Shown: positions 51,714 to 61,639 of the stretch, piece after piece
How positions within the stretch are numbered: the stretch's first letter is position 1
Layout of the letters: each line of letters starts with the position of its first letter
From: Maniola hyperantus
Lineage: Eukaryota; Arthropoda; Insecta; Lepidoptera; Nymphalidae
Direction: 5' to 3'
Length of the DNA: 64,000 bases
NCBI RefSeq assembly: GCF_902806685.2
Contig: NC_048538.1
Coordinates: 2,356,001 to 2,420,000, forward strand
The notes under the pieces: model-generated
What the model was told of the DNA's origin: nothing
Databases searched by the model: none
Seen by the model: the letters and a program-made list of their open reading frames with translations, nothing else
Made by a program: the position numbers and the translations under genes

Positions 51714-51841
51714 GTCCGCGACAGGTTGAGATGACAATCAGGGAGGGAACACCTCGCACAGCCCTCGTGACGTGACATGCGGGTGTGCAGGGCGTCCCCC
51801 CGCTTCAAACACCGATTGCCATCAACCAACCTGTCGCGTAC
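51714..51841. mobile_element. palindromic MITE, GCGACAGG termini, copy 2
   Basis: TCCGCGACAGGTTGAGATGA at the left and CCATCAACCAACCTGTCGCG at the right. Centre ACATGCGGGTGTGCAGGGCG. Matches 25065-25220. Confidence 0.75.
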
Positions 51842-52087
51842 TACTATGGGTACTTGTATTGTCTTGGCAAATTTATATCCCACATCTGAATGTCGAGAGA
51901 AAACAGATATATTACGCGGACGATGTCGCAGGCAGTAACGAACCGTTTCAGACAGCTCGTAAGGTAGTGGGTTGCGAGGCTCAAAAGGGCTAGAACCCAG
52001 AGCCGTAAAACCTGTTAAAAAAAGTGGGTTGCGACTTGTGGGAAGGTGGCAGCATGTTGAATTCCTTGATTTTTACGTCAACTGTCA

Positions 52088-52208
52088 CCCTTTTTTTTTT
52101 TTTTTTTTCCGTGGGGAAATCCTCATGGATGCCACCGCACCCGGGGAGGTACGGAGGTTATGTCGGACTCTTACCGACTAAAACCCCACGATGTTCCACG
52201 CATCGCCT
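52088..52208 (-). mobile_element. poly-A retroposon 3' end
   Basis: Poly-T at 52091-52108, then CCGTGGGGAAATCCTCATGG, CACCCGGGGAGGTACGGAGG, ACTCTTACCGACTAAAACCC. On the minus strand this reads into a poly-A tail, so it is the 3' end of a non-LTR element or SINE. Confidence 0.55.
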
Positions 52209-52281
52209 GGTGGCTGGGCTACGGGGCCAAACACGTTCGCGCAACCCAGCCAAACGTGTTTGGCCCCGTAGCCCAGCCACC
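52209..52281. repeat. 29-bp perfect GC-rich hairpin
   Basis: GGTGGCTGGGCTACGGGGCC (start of arm 52209-52237) pairs without mismatch with 52253-52281 (end GGCCCCGTAGCCCAGCCACC) around a 15-base loop. Directly downstream of the poly-T retroposon end. Confidence 0.92.
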
Positions 52282-52726
52282 TGCAACCTGCGTTCCTCAC
52301 GAGCTGTTTCATTGAAACGGTAACCTATAGTTTGAAATTTTTTGAGTAACAAGAAAAAAATTAGAACATAGTCGTTTTGTCAAACATAGTTTTTGCGAAC
52401 ACGTCGCATACCCGCTACTTTAATTAAAATAAAACCTGTTACACACTGACGTTTGGGCCCAAAACGCTAGTAACCGTTATTAATGGGAGCTACCGCGTTT
52501 ACATTTACCACTAGAACGCGCATCAAGTGACATCAAGTGACATCGAGTGACAGTCCACAAATGACATTTCATTCCGAGCGATTGATTTGACAGCTTTGGA
52601 CAAGTCACCTACTATAACAGCTACACTAGCGCGCTCTAACGGTTATCTGAAATGTGGTAGTCAGCTGACATGTTATGAGGATACTAATTTGTATTGGAAC
52701 TCTAAAGATAATAATACAAAACTGTT
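52282..52726. other. no supported gene
   Basis: CATCAAGTGACATCAAGTGA and CATCGAGTGACA near 52520-52548 form a short tandem motif. Otherwise nothing recognised. Confidence 0.4.
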
Positions 52727-53165
52727 TTTTAGGGTTCCGTACCTCAAAAGTAAAAACGGAACCCTTATAGGATCACTTTGTTGTCTGTCTGTCTGTCTGT
52801 CGGTCTGTCAAGAAACCTACAGGGTACCTACTTCCCGTTGACCTAGAATCATGAAATTTAGTAGGTAGGTAGGTCTTAAAAAGATAGGTAAGTAGGTAAA
52901 ATCTGAAACCGTGAATTTGTGGTTACATCACACAAAAAAATTAATTGTGGTCATGAATTAATAATTAGTATTTTCAATTTTCGCAGTAAGATAACTATAT
53001 CAAGTGGGGTATCATATGAAAGATCCTGTTAATTCTAAAACAGGTTTTTATTTATTTTTATGCATCATATTTTTTGAATTATCGTGCAAAATTTCGAAAA
53101 AATACGTCTCTAGTACGGAACTCTCGTTGCGCGAGCCTGACTCGCACTTGGCCGGGTTTTTTTTA
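52727..53165 (-). mobile_element. GGGTTCCGT-hairpin repeat (family B), copy 6
   Basis: Reverse copy with hairpin GGGTTCCGTACCTCAAAAGT / ACGGAACCC and GCACTTGGCCGGGTTTTTTT end. Slightly more diverged in the middle. Confidence 0.72.
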
Positions 53166-53177
53166 AAATATGAATAC

Positions 53178-53240
53178 CTAGTGAGCAAAAGAGCAGGCGG
53201 GTCAGCTGAAGTTAATTGATTGACCACCATGAACATTTAA
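53178..53240 (-). mobile_element. CR1/Jockey-type LINE 3' UTR scrap
   Basis: GTGAGCAAAAGAGCAGGCGG, GTCAGCTGAAGTTAATTGAT, ACCACCATGAACATTT match 48030-48095. Confidence 0.6.
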
Positions 53241-53257
53241 CACGCATATTATCTTTA

Positions 53258-53397
53258 AGGGCCCCTTCAACATTCGCCAGATAAACTTTATCTAATGGAT
53301 AAATTTGTCATTTTAACAGATTCCCAATACAAAAACTGTCATAACGTCAAATTTATTCGTTAAATAAAGTTTATCTGGCGGTTGTAAAACAGGCCCT
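53258..53397. mobile_element. MITE, AGGGCC termini
   Basis: GGGCCCCTTCAACATTCGCC and AGATAAACTTTATCTAATGG are mirrored by AAATAAAGTTTATCTGGCGG and TTGTAAAACAGGCCCT. 140 bp, non-coding. Confidence 0.75.
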
Positions 53398-53648
53398 AAC
53401 TTTTTGAAATTATGTGCGTATTAAGCAATTAAATATCACTTGCTTTAACGGGGAAAGAAAATATCGTGAAGAAACCTAGCTGCATGCCTAAGAGTTTTCT
53501 ATAATTCTTCAATAGAAGATATTTTTATACAAATAAGTAAACTTTAACAAGTGATTTTGAATTGTCAAAAGAATTTACTGCTTCGGAATGCCAAAATGTT
53601 CCCAAAGGTGTGTAATTGTGAAGTCTGTCAATCCACGCTGGGCCAGAA
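53398..53648 (+). mobile_element. SINE family 2 body, split by LINE tail
   Basis: TTTTTGAAATTATGTGCGTA, TATCACTTGCTTTAACGGGG, TGCATGCCTAAGAGTTTTCT up to 53508, then resumes TTCCCAAAGGTGTGTAATTG at 53598 to about 53645. Between lies a LINE 3' scrap (AAGTAAACTTTAACAAGTGA, GAATTTACTGCTTCGGAATG). Confidence 0.6.
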
Positions 53649-54110
53649 GGGCTTAAGCCAGGTCAGCCCTTCTGGCTCTCAACTCTTATTGGCATTAACT
53701 CTTGGAAATTACGATAGAAAGATGGGCAACAAGAAACGCATATATGGAAAGACTGGATCTGAGGACTGGATGGTCAACTTCCTCTCAATCAAGTTAAGAA
53801 CTCTGCTCTCCCATAAATCACGCACTGCGCATGACGGCTTTTTAAATTTAAATTTCGACAATAACCCGGTGCTTCTCGTAATCATAAATAACAATAAGGC
53901 TCTCTTTAAAGTGGCTTTCGTCCACTTTTCCCACGAGGCGGCAAAATTTACGATGCACAAAAACAAACATGCCGTACCCACCTACTTGTTGCAGGCAGAC
54001 AGTTTAGGGCTGGCCACACGTTGTGGTTAATTCTATTATACACCATGTATAAACTAATGACAGGTCTAACTATATCGCTATCTCCACAGACCACCACATA
54101 TGGATGCCCA
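53649..54110. other. unassigned, 159-codon ORF not supported
   Basis: The plus frame 53551-54030 starts in a LINE/SINE chimera and continues KTGSEDWMVNFLSIKLRTLL, HDGFLNLNFDNNPVLLVIIN. I recognise no family. It could be a decayed transposon ORF. Confidence 0.25.
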
Positions 54111-54117
54111 ATAAATA

Positions 54118-54540
54118 AATAAAAATATTTTTTATTCAATCAAACTTTTACAAGTATTTTTGAATCGTCAGAGGCATCTACCACTAATAATAGCCGGACA
54201 CCCCCGATCGCCAAGCTTAGGCAGTTGCTTAGCATAAAAGTCAGCCCACGCCCGTTCGGTACCCTCATTCCGCATATTGTCTTGATTACGTGACTTTTGA
54301 GTCCAACAATCACAACAAAGCATTCTCCTCTGTCCCGCGCCAAGCGCCCCAGAAAGGGGAGAAAGACCAATTAGGGACAAGGACAGGAAAGAAAGAATTT
54401 GTAGGGAGTCAAGAAGGCGCCCCGGGAAAGAGCCACCGAGCAAGTACCGAACGGGCGCTCTCCCGCGTTTCGGCCCATATAACCGCGAGGTTGGTGGGGC
54501 CATGGGAGGTGGTGGGTTGTCCCGCGCCAACATTTTACGA
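54118..54540 (-). mobile_element. non-LTR retrotransposon 3' UTR
   Basis: Minus strand: GGACAACCCACCACCTCCCA, GTACCGAACGGGCGTGGGCT, GACTTTTATGCTAAGCAACT, TAGATGCCTCTGACGATTCA, CTTGTAAAAGTTTGATTGAA, TAAAAAATATTTTT. The 3' terminal motif is that of the LINE at 46611. No reverse transcriptase part is preserved. Confidence 0.6.
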
Positions 54541-54999
54541 TTTTGTTTTCATGCAAAGCTTGATGCGTACTCTTGAGGTTGAATTCTCTGTGGCTATCTC
54601 TTTCATAATGCTCCCTGCGGAAAAGGAATTATACAGCTCCAATAAAGGGACGTGGATTGCCAGACCATCCCGTGTACCGTATGCTCGGCAATGGGGATCC
54701 ACACTGCCAATTTATCCCGATAGGTGGCGCTTAAACGAATCAGCCACGGCCATAGAGGTACCATATCTGTGGAACCGGCTATACCGAGCATTGCATCTCC
54801 TGGTTGGGCAGAGCTCACAAGTTAATTGACTTTATTTAACAATCAATGAGGCAATCCTAAACAGGTGCTGACTAGCAAGTCAGACGTAGTCCTAGTCCTA
54901 GACCTAGCTCTACTTAATTGTTATTATTTGTTCTTTATCTGTATTATTATTATTTTCTGTGTTCTTATATTATTTATGTCTCGCTCAGCACTCTGCAAC
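54541..54999. other. no recognisable gene
   Basis: A plus ORF ends at 54829 (WNRLYRALHLLVGQSSQVN), no known domain. If 55000-55217 is a last exon, this would be its 3' flank. Confidence 0.3.
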
Positions 55000-55217
55000 T
55001 TAAAGGCAATTGATATGATTTAATCTAAGTAAGAAACTATGATGACAGCTTGCATTAGCCGGACCTCGTGTGGCGCCCTCTGAGATTAGTTTTGCCTGCG
55101 GATCCCCATTGTTCACATGATGGTAACCGAATGTGTACCCAGCCTTAAATGTATTTAAATTCGCAGTTTGAGCGAAGTAGAAGTTTAAGGTGCCGTTCTC
55201 GATGACTGATGCCTTAC
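55000..55217 (-). CDS. possible terminal exon of an unknown host gene
   Basis: The minus strand shows a pyrimidine tract and acceptor (TTTTCTTTCTTTCCAG) ending at 55218, then 71 open codons to TAA at 55000-55002. The first complete codons give KASVIENGTLNFYFAQTANL, NTFKAGYTFGYHHVNNGDPQ, AKLISEGATRGPANASCHHS. Composition is unlike the repeats around it and the frame is clean in AT-rich DNA. CAG|GTAAGG at the edge could instead be read as a donor, which would reverse the interpretation. I do not recognise the family and see no partner exon in the window. Confidence 0.3.
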
Positions 55218-55613
55218 CTGGAAAGAAAGAAAATATTCTGTTAATATATTATTTATTTATTAAAATATTCATTTGTCTCGTAAAAATCTTTAAGACGTTT
55301 ACGGCGACCGGTTCGTCTCTTTTTTTCCAACTGTTTTTTAATTTTAACGTTTTTACCGTTTTTTATTGGGGTCTGACAAAAGAAGGCCGATTATATTTTT
55401 TTATTTTCGTTGAGACAAAAATCAACGTCATATTGATAAATCATACAGATGAACACGTTACAGTAAAGTGAGAAAAGAAATTAATCTGTACTAACATTGT
55501 AAAGAGGTATTTGTTAGTTAGTTAGGGAGAAAAAGCAGGTTGGTACTTGAGTTCCAGAAAGCTTATAGTACCTATTTAAATCTAAAGAGCTTCGTACTTA
55601 GATATTATAATAT
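55218..55613. other. no recognisable feature (possible intron)
   Basis: T-rich, with a leucine/phenylalanine-rich chance ORF. If the exon call is right, this is intron. Confidence 0.3.
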
Positions 55614-55826
55614 TACTAGCTACTGCCCGCACCCTTGCCTGCGTGTATTTAGTTTTTTGAAAATCCCGTGGGAACTCTGTTTTTCCGGGATAAAAAGTAG
55701 CCTATGTCACTCTCGAGGTCTTTAACTATACCCAAATATAAAACCACGTCGATCCGTTGCTCCGTTGTGACGTGATAGAAGGACAAACCAACAAACAAAC
55801 ACACTTTCCCAATTATAATATGGGTA
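55614..55826 (-). mobile_element. Helitron-like element, TTTGTTTGTTGG type
   Basis: ACTAGCTACTGCCCGCACCC at the left; GTCGATCCGTTGCTCCGTTG, TGACGTGATAGAAGGACAAA and ACAAACACACTTTCCCAATT. Hairpin partly worn. Confidence 0.72.
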
Positions 55827-56297
55827 GTGAAATTGTATATTACAACTTTTAATAATATAAGCCCCGTAAAAAACTGCGTCGTAAGTAGGTTCACTTTATA
55901 GCGCCATGAATAAACTTGCTGTGTGTGCAAAATCGGTACCAGTAGGTAAAACTACGCAGGTTTGTCATATGACTCCAAAGCCCAAGAAGATTTGCGTCGA
56001 TTATACCTACTGTCCTACATTATCTTAATATAGCATAACTTGTTTTTTAAGAGCATGGAAGTTGATTTTGCGGATAAGGTTGTCACGTTCGCAGTAGGTA
56101 TGTACAATGGAAAATAAGACATGCCTACTGTTACACTACTGTACTGGATATTACATAATATCTACACTATAATAATATGATAAATGCCAAAGTGTATCTT
56201 TCTGTCTGTCTCGGGCATCTGCACACACTGCAAGTTTAATTTTATGTGACCATACGTTAGGTATTGCATGCATCAAGCAAGTAAATATTGTTAAAAT
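55827..56297. other. no recognisable feature
   Basis: A short (TCTG) run near 56200 and TAATATGATAAATGCCAAAG (56172) is a scrap of a Helitron-like start. Nothing else. Confidence 0.4.
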
Positions 56298-56525
56298 CGA
56301 TACTAATATTATAAATGCGAAAGTGTGTCTGTCTGTCTGTCAGTTTGTCTGTCTGTCTGCTAGCTTTTCACGGCCCAACAGTGCAACCGATTTTGATGAA
56401 ATTTGGTACAGAGTTAGCTTACATCCCGGGGAAGGACATAATCAATATCCCGGAAAATTAAAGAGTTTCCACGGGATTTTTACCAACCTAAATCCACGCG
56501 GACGAAGTCGCGGGCATCATCTAGT
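56298..56525 (+). mobile_element. Helitron-like element, CTGTCTG type (near-complete)
   Basis: TCGATACTAATATTATAAAT, GCGAAAGTGTGTCTGTCTGT, GCTAGCTTTTCACGGCCCAA, ACATCCCGGGGAAGGACATA, hairpin CACGCGGACGAAGTCGCGGG and CATCATCTAGT. Starts TC and ends CTAG|T. Confidence 0.82.
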
Positions 56526-56535
56526 AAATAATAAG

Positions 56536-56620
56536 TAATTTTTTTTTTATTATTCAATTAAACTTTTACAAGTAGGTTAATACTTACCTACTTTTGTATC
56601 GTCAAATGCATCTACCATGT
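56536..56620 (-). mobile_element. LINE 3' tip
   Basis: TTTTTTTTTATTATTCAATT, AAACTTTTACAAGTAGG...TCGTCAAATGCATCTACCAT: reverse of the GAATAAA/TTGTAAAAGTTT 3' end seen at 46611 and 54118. Confidence 0.65.
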
Positions 56621-56639
56621 TATTCTTATAGGTTAGTAG

Positions 56640-56735
56640 TCAGGATACTATTTATCGCGAAAAACATAGAATTCCCGTAGTGTTTTTAAAAATCTTTAAT
56701 CCGCGCGGAAGAAGTCGCGCATATCTGCTAGTATC
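56640..56735 (+). mobile_element. Helitron 3' fragment
   Basis: CATAGAATTCCCGTAGTGTT, CGCGCGGAAGAAGTCGCGCA and TATCTGCTAGT. Confidence 0.62.
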
Positions 56736-57059
56736 GCAAATAAATCAAGTTATTATGACTAAGTATGTACTCTATATTTAGCTGGTACTCTTTAAATTAC
56801 ATGTGATGGCAAATAAACGACAAAGAATGTAACATTTATGAAGGAAATTAGTTTCGCAATTAACTACAATAACGCAAATAATCTGCATAGAGCCGTATTT
56901 ATTAGCATGCGATTTACATAACATATTTTGCACGAAGCTCGGGTAAGTGGATACATAGAATAAAGAGACATAGTAACAAACATGCGATTTAATAAATTTT
57001 ATATTATGGTAATAACAGTTTGTTCGACAGATGCATGTTTACCCAAGTGTCTACCAAAC

Positions 57060-57165
57060 GGACGGCTAACTACTGAAAACGCGTCTGCTCTTAGAATGAG
57101 AAGGATATAGACTGAGTTATAGATCCACTACTCTGGCCAAGTGTGGGTTTTATAGCTATGCCGTG
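57060..57165 (-). mobile_element. SINE family 2 scrap
   Basis: GTCTGCTCTTAGAATGAGAA, CACTACTCTGGCCAAGTGTG: reverse body. Confidence 0.5.
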
Positions 57166-57685
57166 GAAAATTGGAAAAATTGCAAACACAACCCTTAGAA
57201 TTGAAACTTCAATAGTTAATACAATATTAGTATTATTATGGTTAGGAGAAAGTTTGAAAACAATATCCACCGCAATTTAAACGCGTGTTGTTACATAGCT
57301 GTATATTATGACAAGGAAAAGGAAGGAGAATTAATAGAAACACCTATACTCAGAGAAACAGCTACGGTAAATTAAAACAAAAATGTAAAGGGGTTAGTTC
57401 TGTATTGATTAGTAATATTTAAATTCATGCAAACTATTTATTTATATAAGCAACAGAATTAAATATGATCGTGGGAAAATCTAAAATAGATTATAATAAA
57501 TGTGACATATTATTATACAATGCAAAAGAATCACAGATTTGATTAGAATTATAAAAGCATTCCACTGCGGTATAAAATCTTTATTTAATATCGCTTTAGA
57601 CAGAAAAAATCTATGCATCAAATTATAGTTAAAATTGTAAGAGATCTAAATTAATAGTGTAAAAACTGATAGATAAAAAAATGTA
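57166..57685. other. no recognisable feature
   Basis: Nothing recognised. Confidence 0.4.
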
Positions 57686-57689
57686 TAAT

Positions 57690-57865
57690 TTGCTTTAACG
57701 GTGATCGAAAACATCAAGAGAAAACCTGTTAGTTACATAATTATAACATTTACAAAGGTAGGAAGTCTGAACTTAGCCAGCGTAGTGGCATACGGTCTAA
57801 ACCGTTCTCATTCTAAGAGATGCCCCGTTCTCATTAGTGGGCTGGTGCAAAATTGAGATGATGAA
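57690..57865 (+). mobile_element. SINE family 2 body, old
   Basis: TGCTTTAACGGTGATCGAAA, CTTAGCCAGCGTAGTGGCAT, CGTTCTCATTCTAAGAGATG, ending GAGATGATGAAGGC. Confidence 0.62.
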
Positions 57866-58490
57866 GGCATATTGAATTTGAAAATTCAGTTCCATTTTAA
57901 TACTCAAGCGATATTTCACAGTTTCTTAGTCAGTACTGTATTGCGAAACCATAATCATCAGATATCATTTTCAGAATCAGACTTCATTTATACGAAACGG
58001 ACGCAACTCTACCCTGTGGATTCGTTATTACTTAGCATTCTCGTATCTGGAAGGTAACCGAATGCCGGCCAAGTGGCGATTTGTCAACTTAGCAGATACT
58101 GTTACAGTTAAGCAACGAGATATGGAGCTAGCTTACTTTATTGCCAAATACGAGTAACACGGATAACGATTCGGATTCGTGTGACACAAAAAGTGCAAAA
58201 TACAGTGAATTTTCGCTTATTGTCCATAGTTGTATGTTTTGTTTTTGATAAAATATACAAATCAAGTACAAGTTTGAAAAACCGTAGGTGTAATGGCGAC
58301 TTCGCACCAGGAAGCGTAAGCAAACTCTCCACAAGCTGGACCATGAACAGATGACATAAAACGAATTGCAGGGAGCCTCTGAAATAAGGCGACGTAAGAC
58401 TGCATTCGTATACTCACACCTAACACATAAAACTGTGCTTATCGCCATCTTAACACAAACTCAGAAGAACGACTATTGCTTAAATTGCAA
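57866..58490. other. no recognisable feature
   Basis: ORFs at 58128-58448 lack any domain. GAACAGATGACATAAAACGA and GCAGGGAGCCTCTGAAATAA then GGCGACGTAAGACTGC near 58345-58405 recall a very decayed RTE end. Confidence 0.35.
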
Positions 58491-58495
58491 ATGTG

Positions 58496-58652
58496 TAGCC
58501 GACTGCAGGCAGCAGCAGGATGTGTCGTCGTTTCTATAAAATATAGACGAGACGTGCTGCTAGTGACGAAAGGTACCTATTTCATAGAAATACATAGAAA
58601 CCAGTAGTGTCGCGGCGACACTTTGGCTGCTGCTGTTGCCTGCAGTCGGCTA
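58496..58652. mobile_element. MITE, TAGCCGACTGCAGGCA termini
   Basis: TAGCCGACTGCAGGCAGCAG (58496-) is mirrored by GTTGCCTGCAGTCGGCTA (-58652), with CAGCAGCAG / CTGCTGCTG inside. TA begins and ends the unit, so a TA target duplication is possible. Confidence 0.78.
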
Positions 58653-59514
58653 CATTGTACCATTATTCAAAAACATAACTCAAGGCGCTACACTAATAAG
58701 GCTTTTTATTAAGCAATCTTTACGCATCAAGCGCAAACCAGTTATCAATAAAACCTATAAAAACAACGAGAACAACATCTCAACATTAATTTTAAATAAA
58801 GCGCAATATCATTGCCGCCTCGTATTACCGAGTTACGACATCGGAACCAGTCATAAAGCATTTGCATCTCACCTAATCTAAAAACCCCATCTCGACCGAA
58901 ATGCGCGGTTACTGAGATGTGTGTGCAGATTACCCGCTGAATGCCATTTAAACCATACATTATACACGAGTACCAGTTGATGAATGCCTATTCACTGATG
59001 GGCATTCAAATGACGACTGTACCTACCTGCCTTCATATCTAACTGTAGGTCGGAAGTCAGAATTTGCATACGCAGTTTCGCAAAAATATTAAACATTCAA
59101 ACACTACAAAAAGTTCCTAACTTTCCAAAAATTCGGAAATTGATTTCCTGTAGATGAACTTTGACCACGTTTTTCTGATATGTCAAGACTCTGCCACCGC
59201 GTTCGAAAGCAAGAAACTGAGAAGAAGCAACCAGAAACTCTGGAACTGCCTTTTTTTCAGAAAGTACATGAAGCTAAATAGAAGCATAACGATATAGATT
59301 CTATAGAACATGAAATATATGGATAAAATTATATAACGGTATACAAAAACTAAGCGAATGAAGAAGGAAAGGGAGGAGCAAAGAAAAAGAGCGAAAATAA
59401 AATATCTGTAAGATTCGGAATGAATCCATTAACGAAATGCATTCACATAACGTCCCTCTACTACTATAGATATAAAATGGATTATTCGAAGTCCAGTTAA
59501 AGCAAAAACTTCAG
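58653..59514. other. no supported gene
   Basis: An ORF at 58636-58881 starts within the MITE. No domain seen. Confidence 0.35.
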
Positions 59515-59627
59515 TATGAACTGATAAAAGTTTGAACAATGGCAAATTCAAAGGCGATTCAAGCAGTTTTCGGGCGAACGAACAAAATGTTTCGCTTTTG
59601 ATTCCATCTCCGCGCATTTTCGTATCA
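59515..59627 (+). repeat. 113-bp direct repeat, copy 1
   Basis: ATGAACTGATAAAAGTTTGA, ACAATGGCAAATTCAAAGGC, GATTCCATCTCCGCGCATTT. Repeated at 60119-60225 with scattered changes; the copies bracket the Helitron-like element. Confidence 0.85.
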
Positions 59628-60119
59628 CTACTCATGTTATAAATGCCAAAATGTGTTTGTTTGTTAGTTTATTAGTTTGTAAGTTTGCCCTTCAACCACG
59701 TCGCAACGGAGCAATGGGTCGATGTGATTTGTGCAAGGGTTTAGTTAAAGACCTGGAGAGTGACATAGGCTACTTTTTATTCCGGAAAATCACAGAGTTC
59801 CCACGGGCTTTTTAGGGACATAAATCTACACGACGAATTGGGTATTTGACTACATCAAAAATAAATTATTTCTCAGTGATTATTAAATAGAGGGTCTTCT
59901 AAAATACGTTAAATCCACGTCCTTTGTTAGTTTTAAGTGCAATAACCATTTTAAATTATTGAATAAACTAAAAAATTACATCATTATGAGGTGACGTCAC
60001 ATTCAAGTATTTTATAGAATATTTATAGAATATCGCATACTAGTGACCGTTTTGACCGTTTGATAAAAAGTTACTGATTTGACTAGTTGTCAAATACCGT
60101 ATTCACGAGCATCAGCTAG
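59628..60119 (+). mobile_element. Helitron-like element with MITE in its 3' hairpin
   Basis: ACTCATGTTATAAATGCCAA, CAACCACGTCGCAACGGAGC, TTCCCACGGGCTTTTTAGGG, ATCTACACGACGAA, then a MITE (59838-60101), then CACGAGCATCAGCTAGT. The MITE sits between the two arms of the terminal hairpin. Confidence 0.78.
59838..60101. mobile_element. MITE, GTATTTGACTA family, copy 3
   Basis: TTGGGTATTTGACTACATCA to GTCAAATACCGTATT; nearly identical to copy 1 at the ends, with an extra TATTTATAGAATATCGCATA block. Confidence 0.75.
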
Positions 60120-60225
60120 TGAACTGATAAAAGTTTGAACAATGGCAAACTCAGAGGCGGCTGAAGCAGTTTTCGGGCGGACGTAAAGAACGTATCGCTT
60201 TTGATTCCATCTCCGCGCATTTATC
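60119..60225 (+). repeat. 113-bp direct repeat, copy 2
   Basis: GTGAACTGATAAAAGTTTGA, ACAATGGCAAACTCAGAGGC, GATTCCATCTCCGCGCATTT. Confidence 0.85.
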
Positions 60226-60401
60226 GTGTACGGATATAATTCCGCAATAAGGCCATATAAGCGGCACCATTTGTAATCCTGTCCCATTGTTTGCGGAGAA
60301 ATTTTCCGAATCTGTTACAGTTGGTTCAATGAGAGCGACATACGGGGTGAGATTGTGGATGCTGTCAGTGACGCAAAAATTTAAACCTGAAAATATTGAA
60401 C

Positions 60402-60523
60402 ACTAGCTGATCCGGGATAAAAAGTAGCCTATGCCCTTCCCCGGTATCCAAGCTATCTCTGTACCAAATTTCGTCAAAATCGGTTGAACGGATAAGCCGT
60501 GAAAGGCTAGCAGACAGGCAGAC

Positions 60524-60567
<44 letters not shown>

Positions 60568-60614
60568 GTCAGACAGACAGACAGACACACTTTCGCATTT
60601 ATAATATTAGTATG
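60402..60614 (-). mobile_element. Helitron-like element, CTGTCTG type, long (CAGA) tract
   Basis: ACTAGCTGATCCGGGATAAA, ACCAAATTTCGTCAAAATCG, then (CAGA)n from about 60513 to 60590 and CACTTTCGCATTTATAATAT. The hairpin is deleted (ACTAGCTGA joins TCCGGGATAAA directly). Confidence 0.75.
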
Positions 60615-60647
60615 AATAATTAAGGCAATTTTAAAAATCTTCTATAT

Positions 60648-60883
60648 ATATAAAAGGAAAAGGTGACTGACTGACTGACTGACTGACTGACTGACTGACT
60701 GACTGATCTATCAACGCACAGCTCAAACTACTGGACGGATCGGGCTGAAATTCGGCATGCAGATAGCTATTATGACGTAGGCATCCGCTAAGAAAGGATT
60801 TTTGAAAATTCAACTCCTAAGGGGGTGAAATAGGGGTTTGAAATTTTGTAGTCCACGCGGACGAAGTCGCGAGCATAAGCTAG
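60648..60883 (+). mobile_element. Helitron-like element, GACTGACTGATC type (best copy)
   Basis: TATAAAAGGAAAAGGTGACT, (GACT)n with about 9 units, CACAGCTCAAACTACTGGAC, GAAAATTCAACTCCTAAGGG, hairpin CGCGGACGAAGTCGCGAGCA and TAAGCTAGT. Confidence 0.78.
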
Positions 60884-60949
60884 TTACCTAATAATTTTAA
60901 AACGGGACAGCTTATTTTAGCTATCGATGTAGTCACCGACAACCGAATT

Positions 60950-61034
60950 GAAATAGGTAACTTTTTATCCCCGAAAATCAAAGAGTTCCCACGGCATTTT
61001 TAAAAACACAAATCGACGCGGGCATCATCTAGTT
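60950..61034 (+). mobile_element. Helitron 3' fragment, hairpin deleted
   Basis: TTTTTATCCCCGAAAATCAA, TTCCCACGGCATTTTTAAAA, then ATCGACGCGGGCATCATCTAGT-like end (GACGCGGGCATCATCTAGT). Confidence 0.6.
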
Positions 61035-61600
61035 GTTTAATAAATGTTTTTTTTTCCCAAAACATGTAGGTACCTAGTTATTTTTTTTATTACATTACAA
61101 GCCTAGCCAGATAGCCTTTGACTGCGATGTCACTTGACGGTACGCGATGATACAGTCTAAGATGAAAGCGTGCTAACTTGGAAGGAGGTACGGCAGATTT
61201 AATAAACTCTACCCGTTATCGGTTTCTACAAGGTATCGTACCGCTAAATGCCTGGTAGCACGGCCTTGTTAGTAAATATAATAGTTTCAGCTTTCACCTC
61301 ACTGACCCTTCCCAAATTCTCACCCTATATACGACACCATAAACAACTCACCTGTCCCCAGTTACCATGACAAGTGCTCGGTTAATCTTGCCTCGACTGA
61401 CCAAGACCAGTCGGCCCGAATTTTGGACCATGTATGTATGCAAATCTCCCGTTTGACAAGTGGACGTTGAATGGTATTGTCATCTTAAATTCAATATTAG
61501 CATAGGATATAAACAGGCTCATAAATATCTGCATAATGTGTCTGTAATTATCCGGTTTAGTCTTATGTGAATTATGTGAACATAAATATTAGAATAAACA
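61035..61600. other. no recognisable feature
   Basis: Nothing recognised. Confidence 0.4.
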
Positions 61601-61639
61601 ATGTGCAATAATAGTATCTACCTATATCGAAAATTTCTC

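Noticed and set aside
53551..54030. 159-codon ORF as a host gene
   Set aside because: It starts inside LINE and SINE scraps and shows no recognisable domain or splice context.
54290..54829. 179-codon ORF as a host gene
   Set aside because: Its first half is the antisense of a LINE 3' UTR (54118-54540); no domain in the rest.
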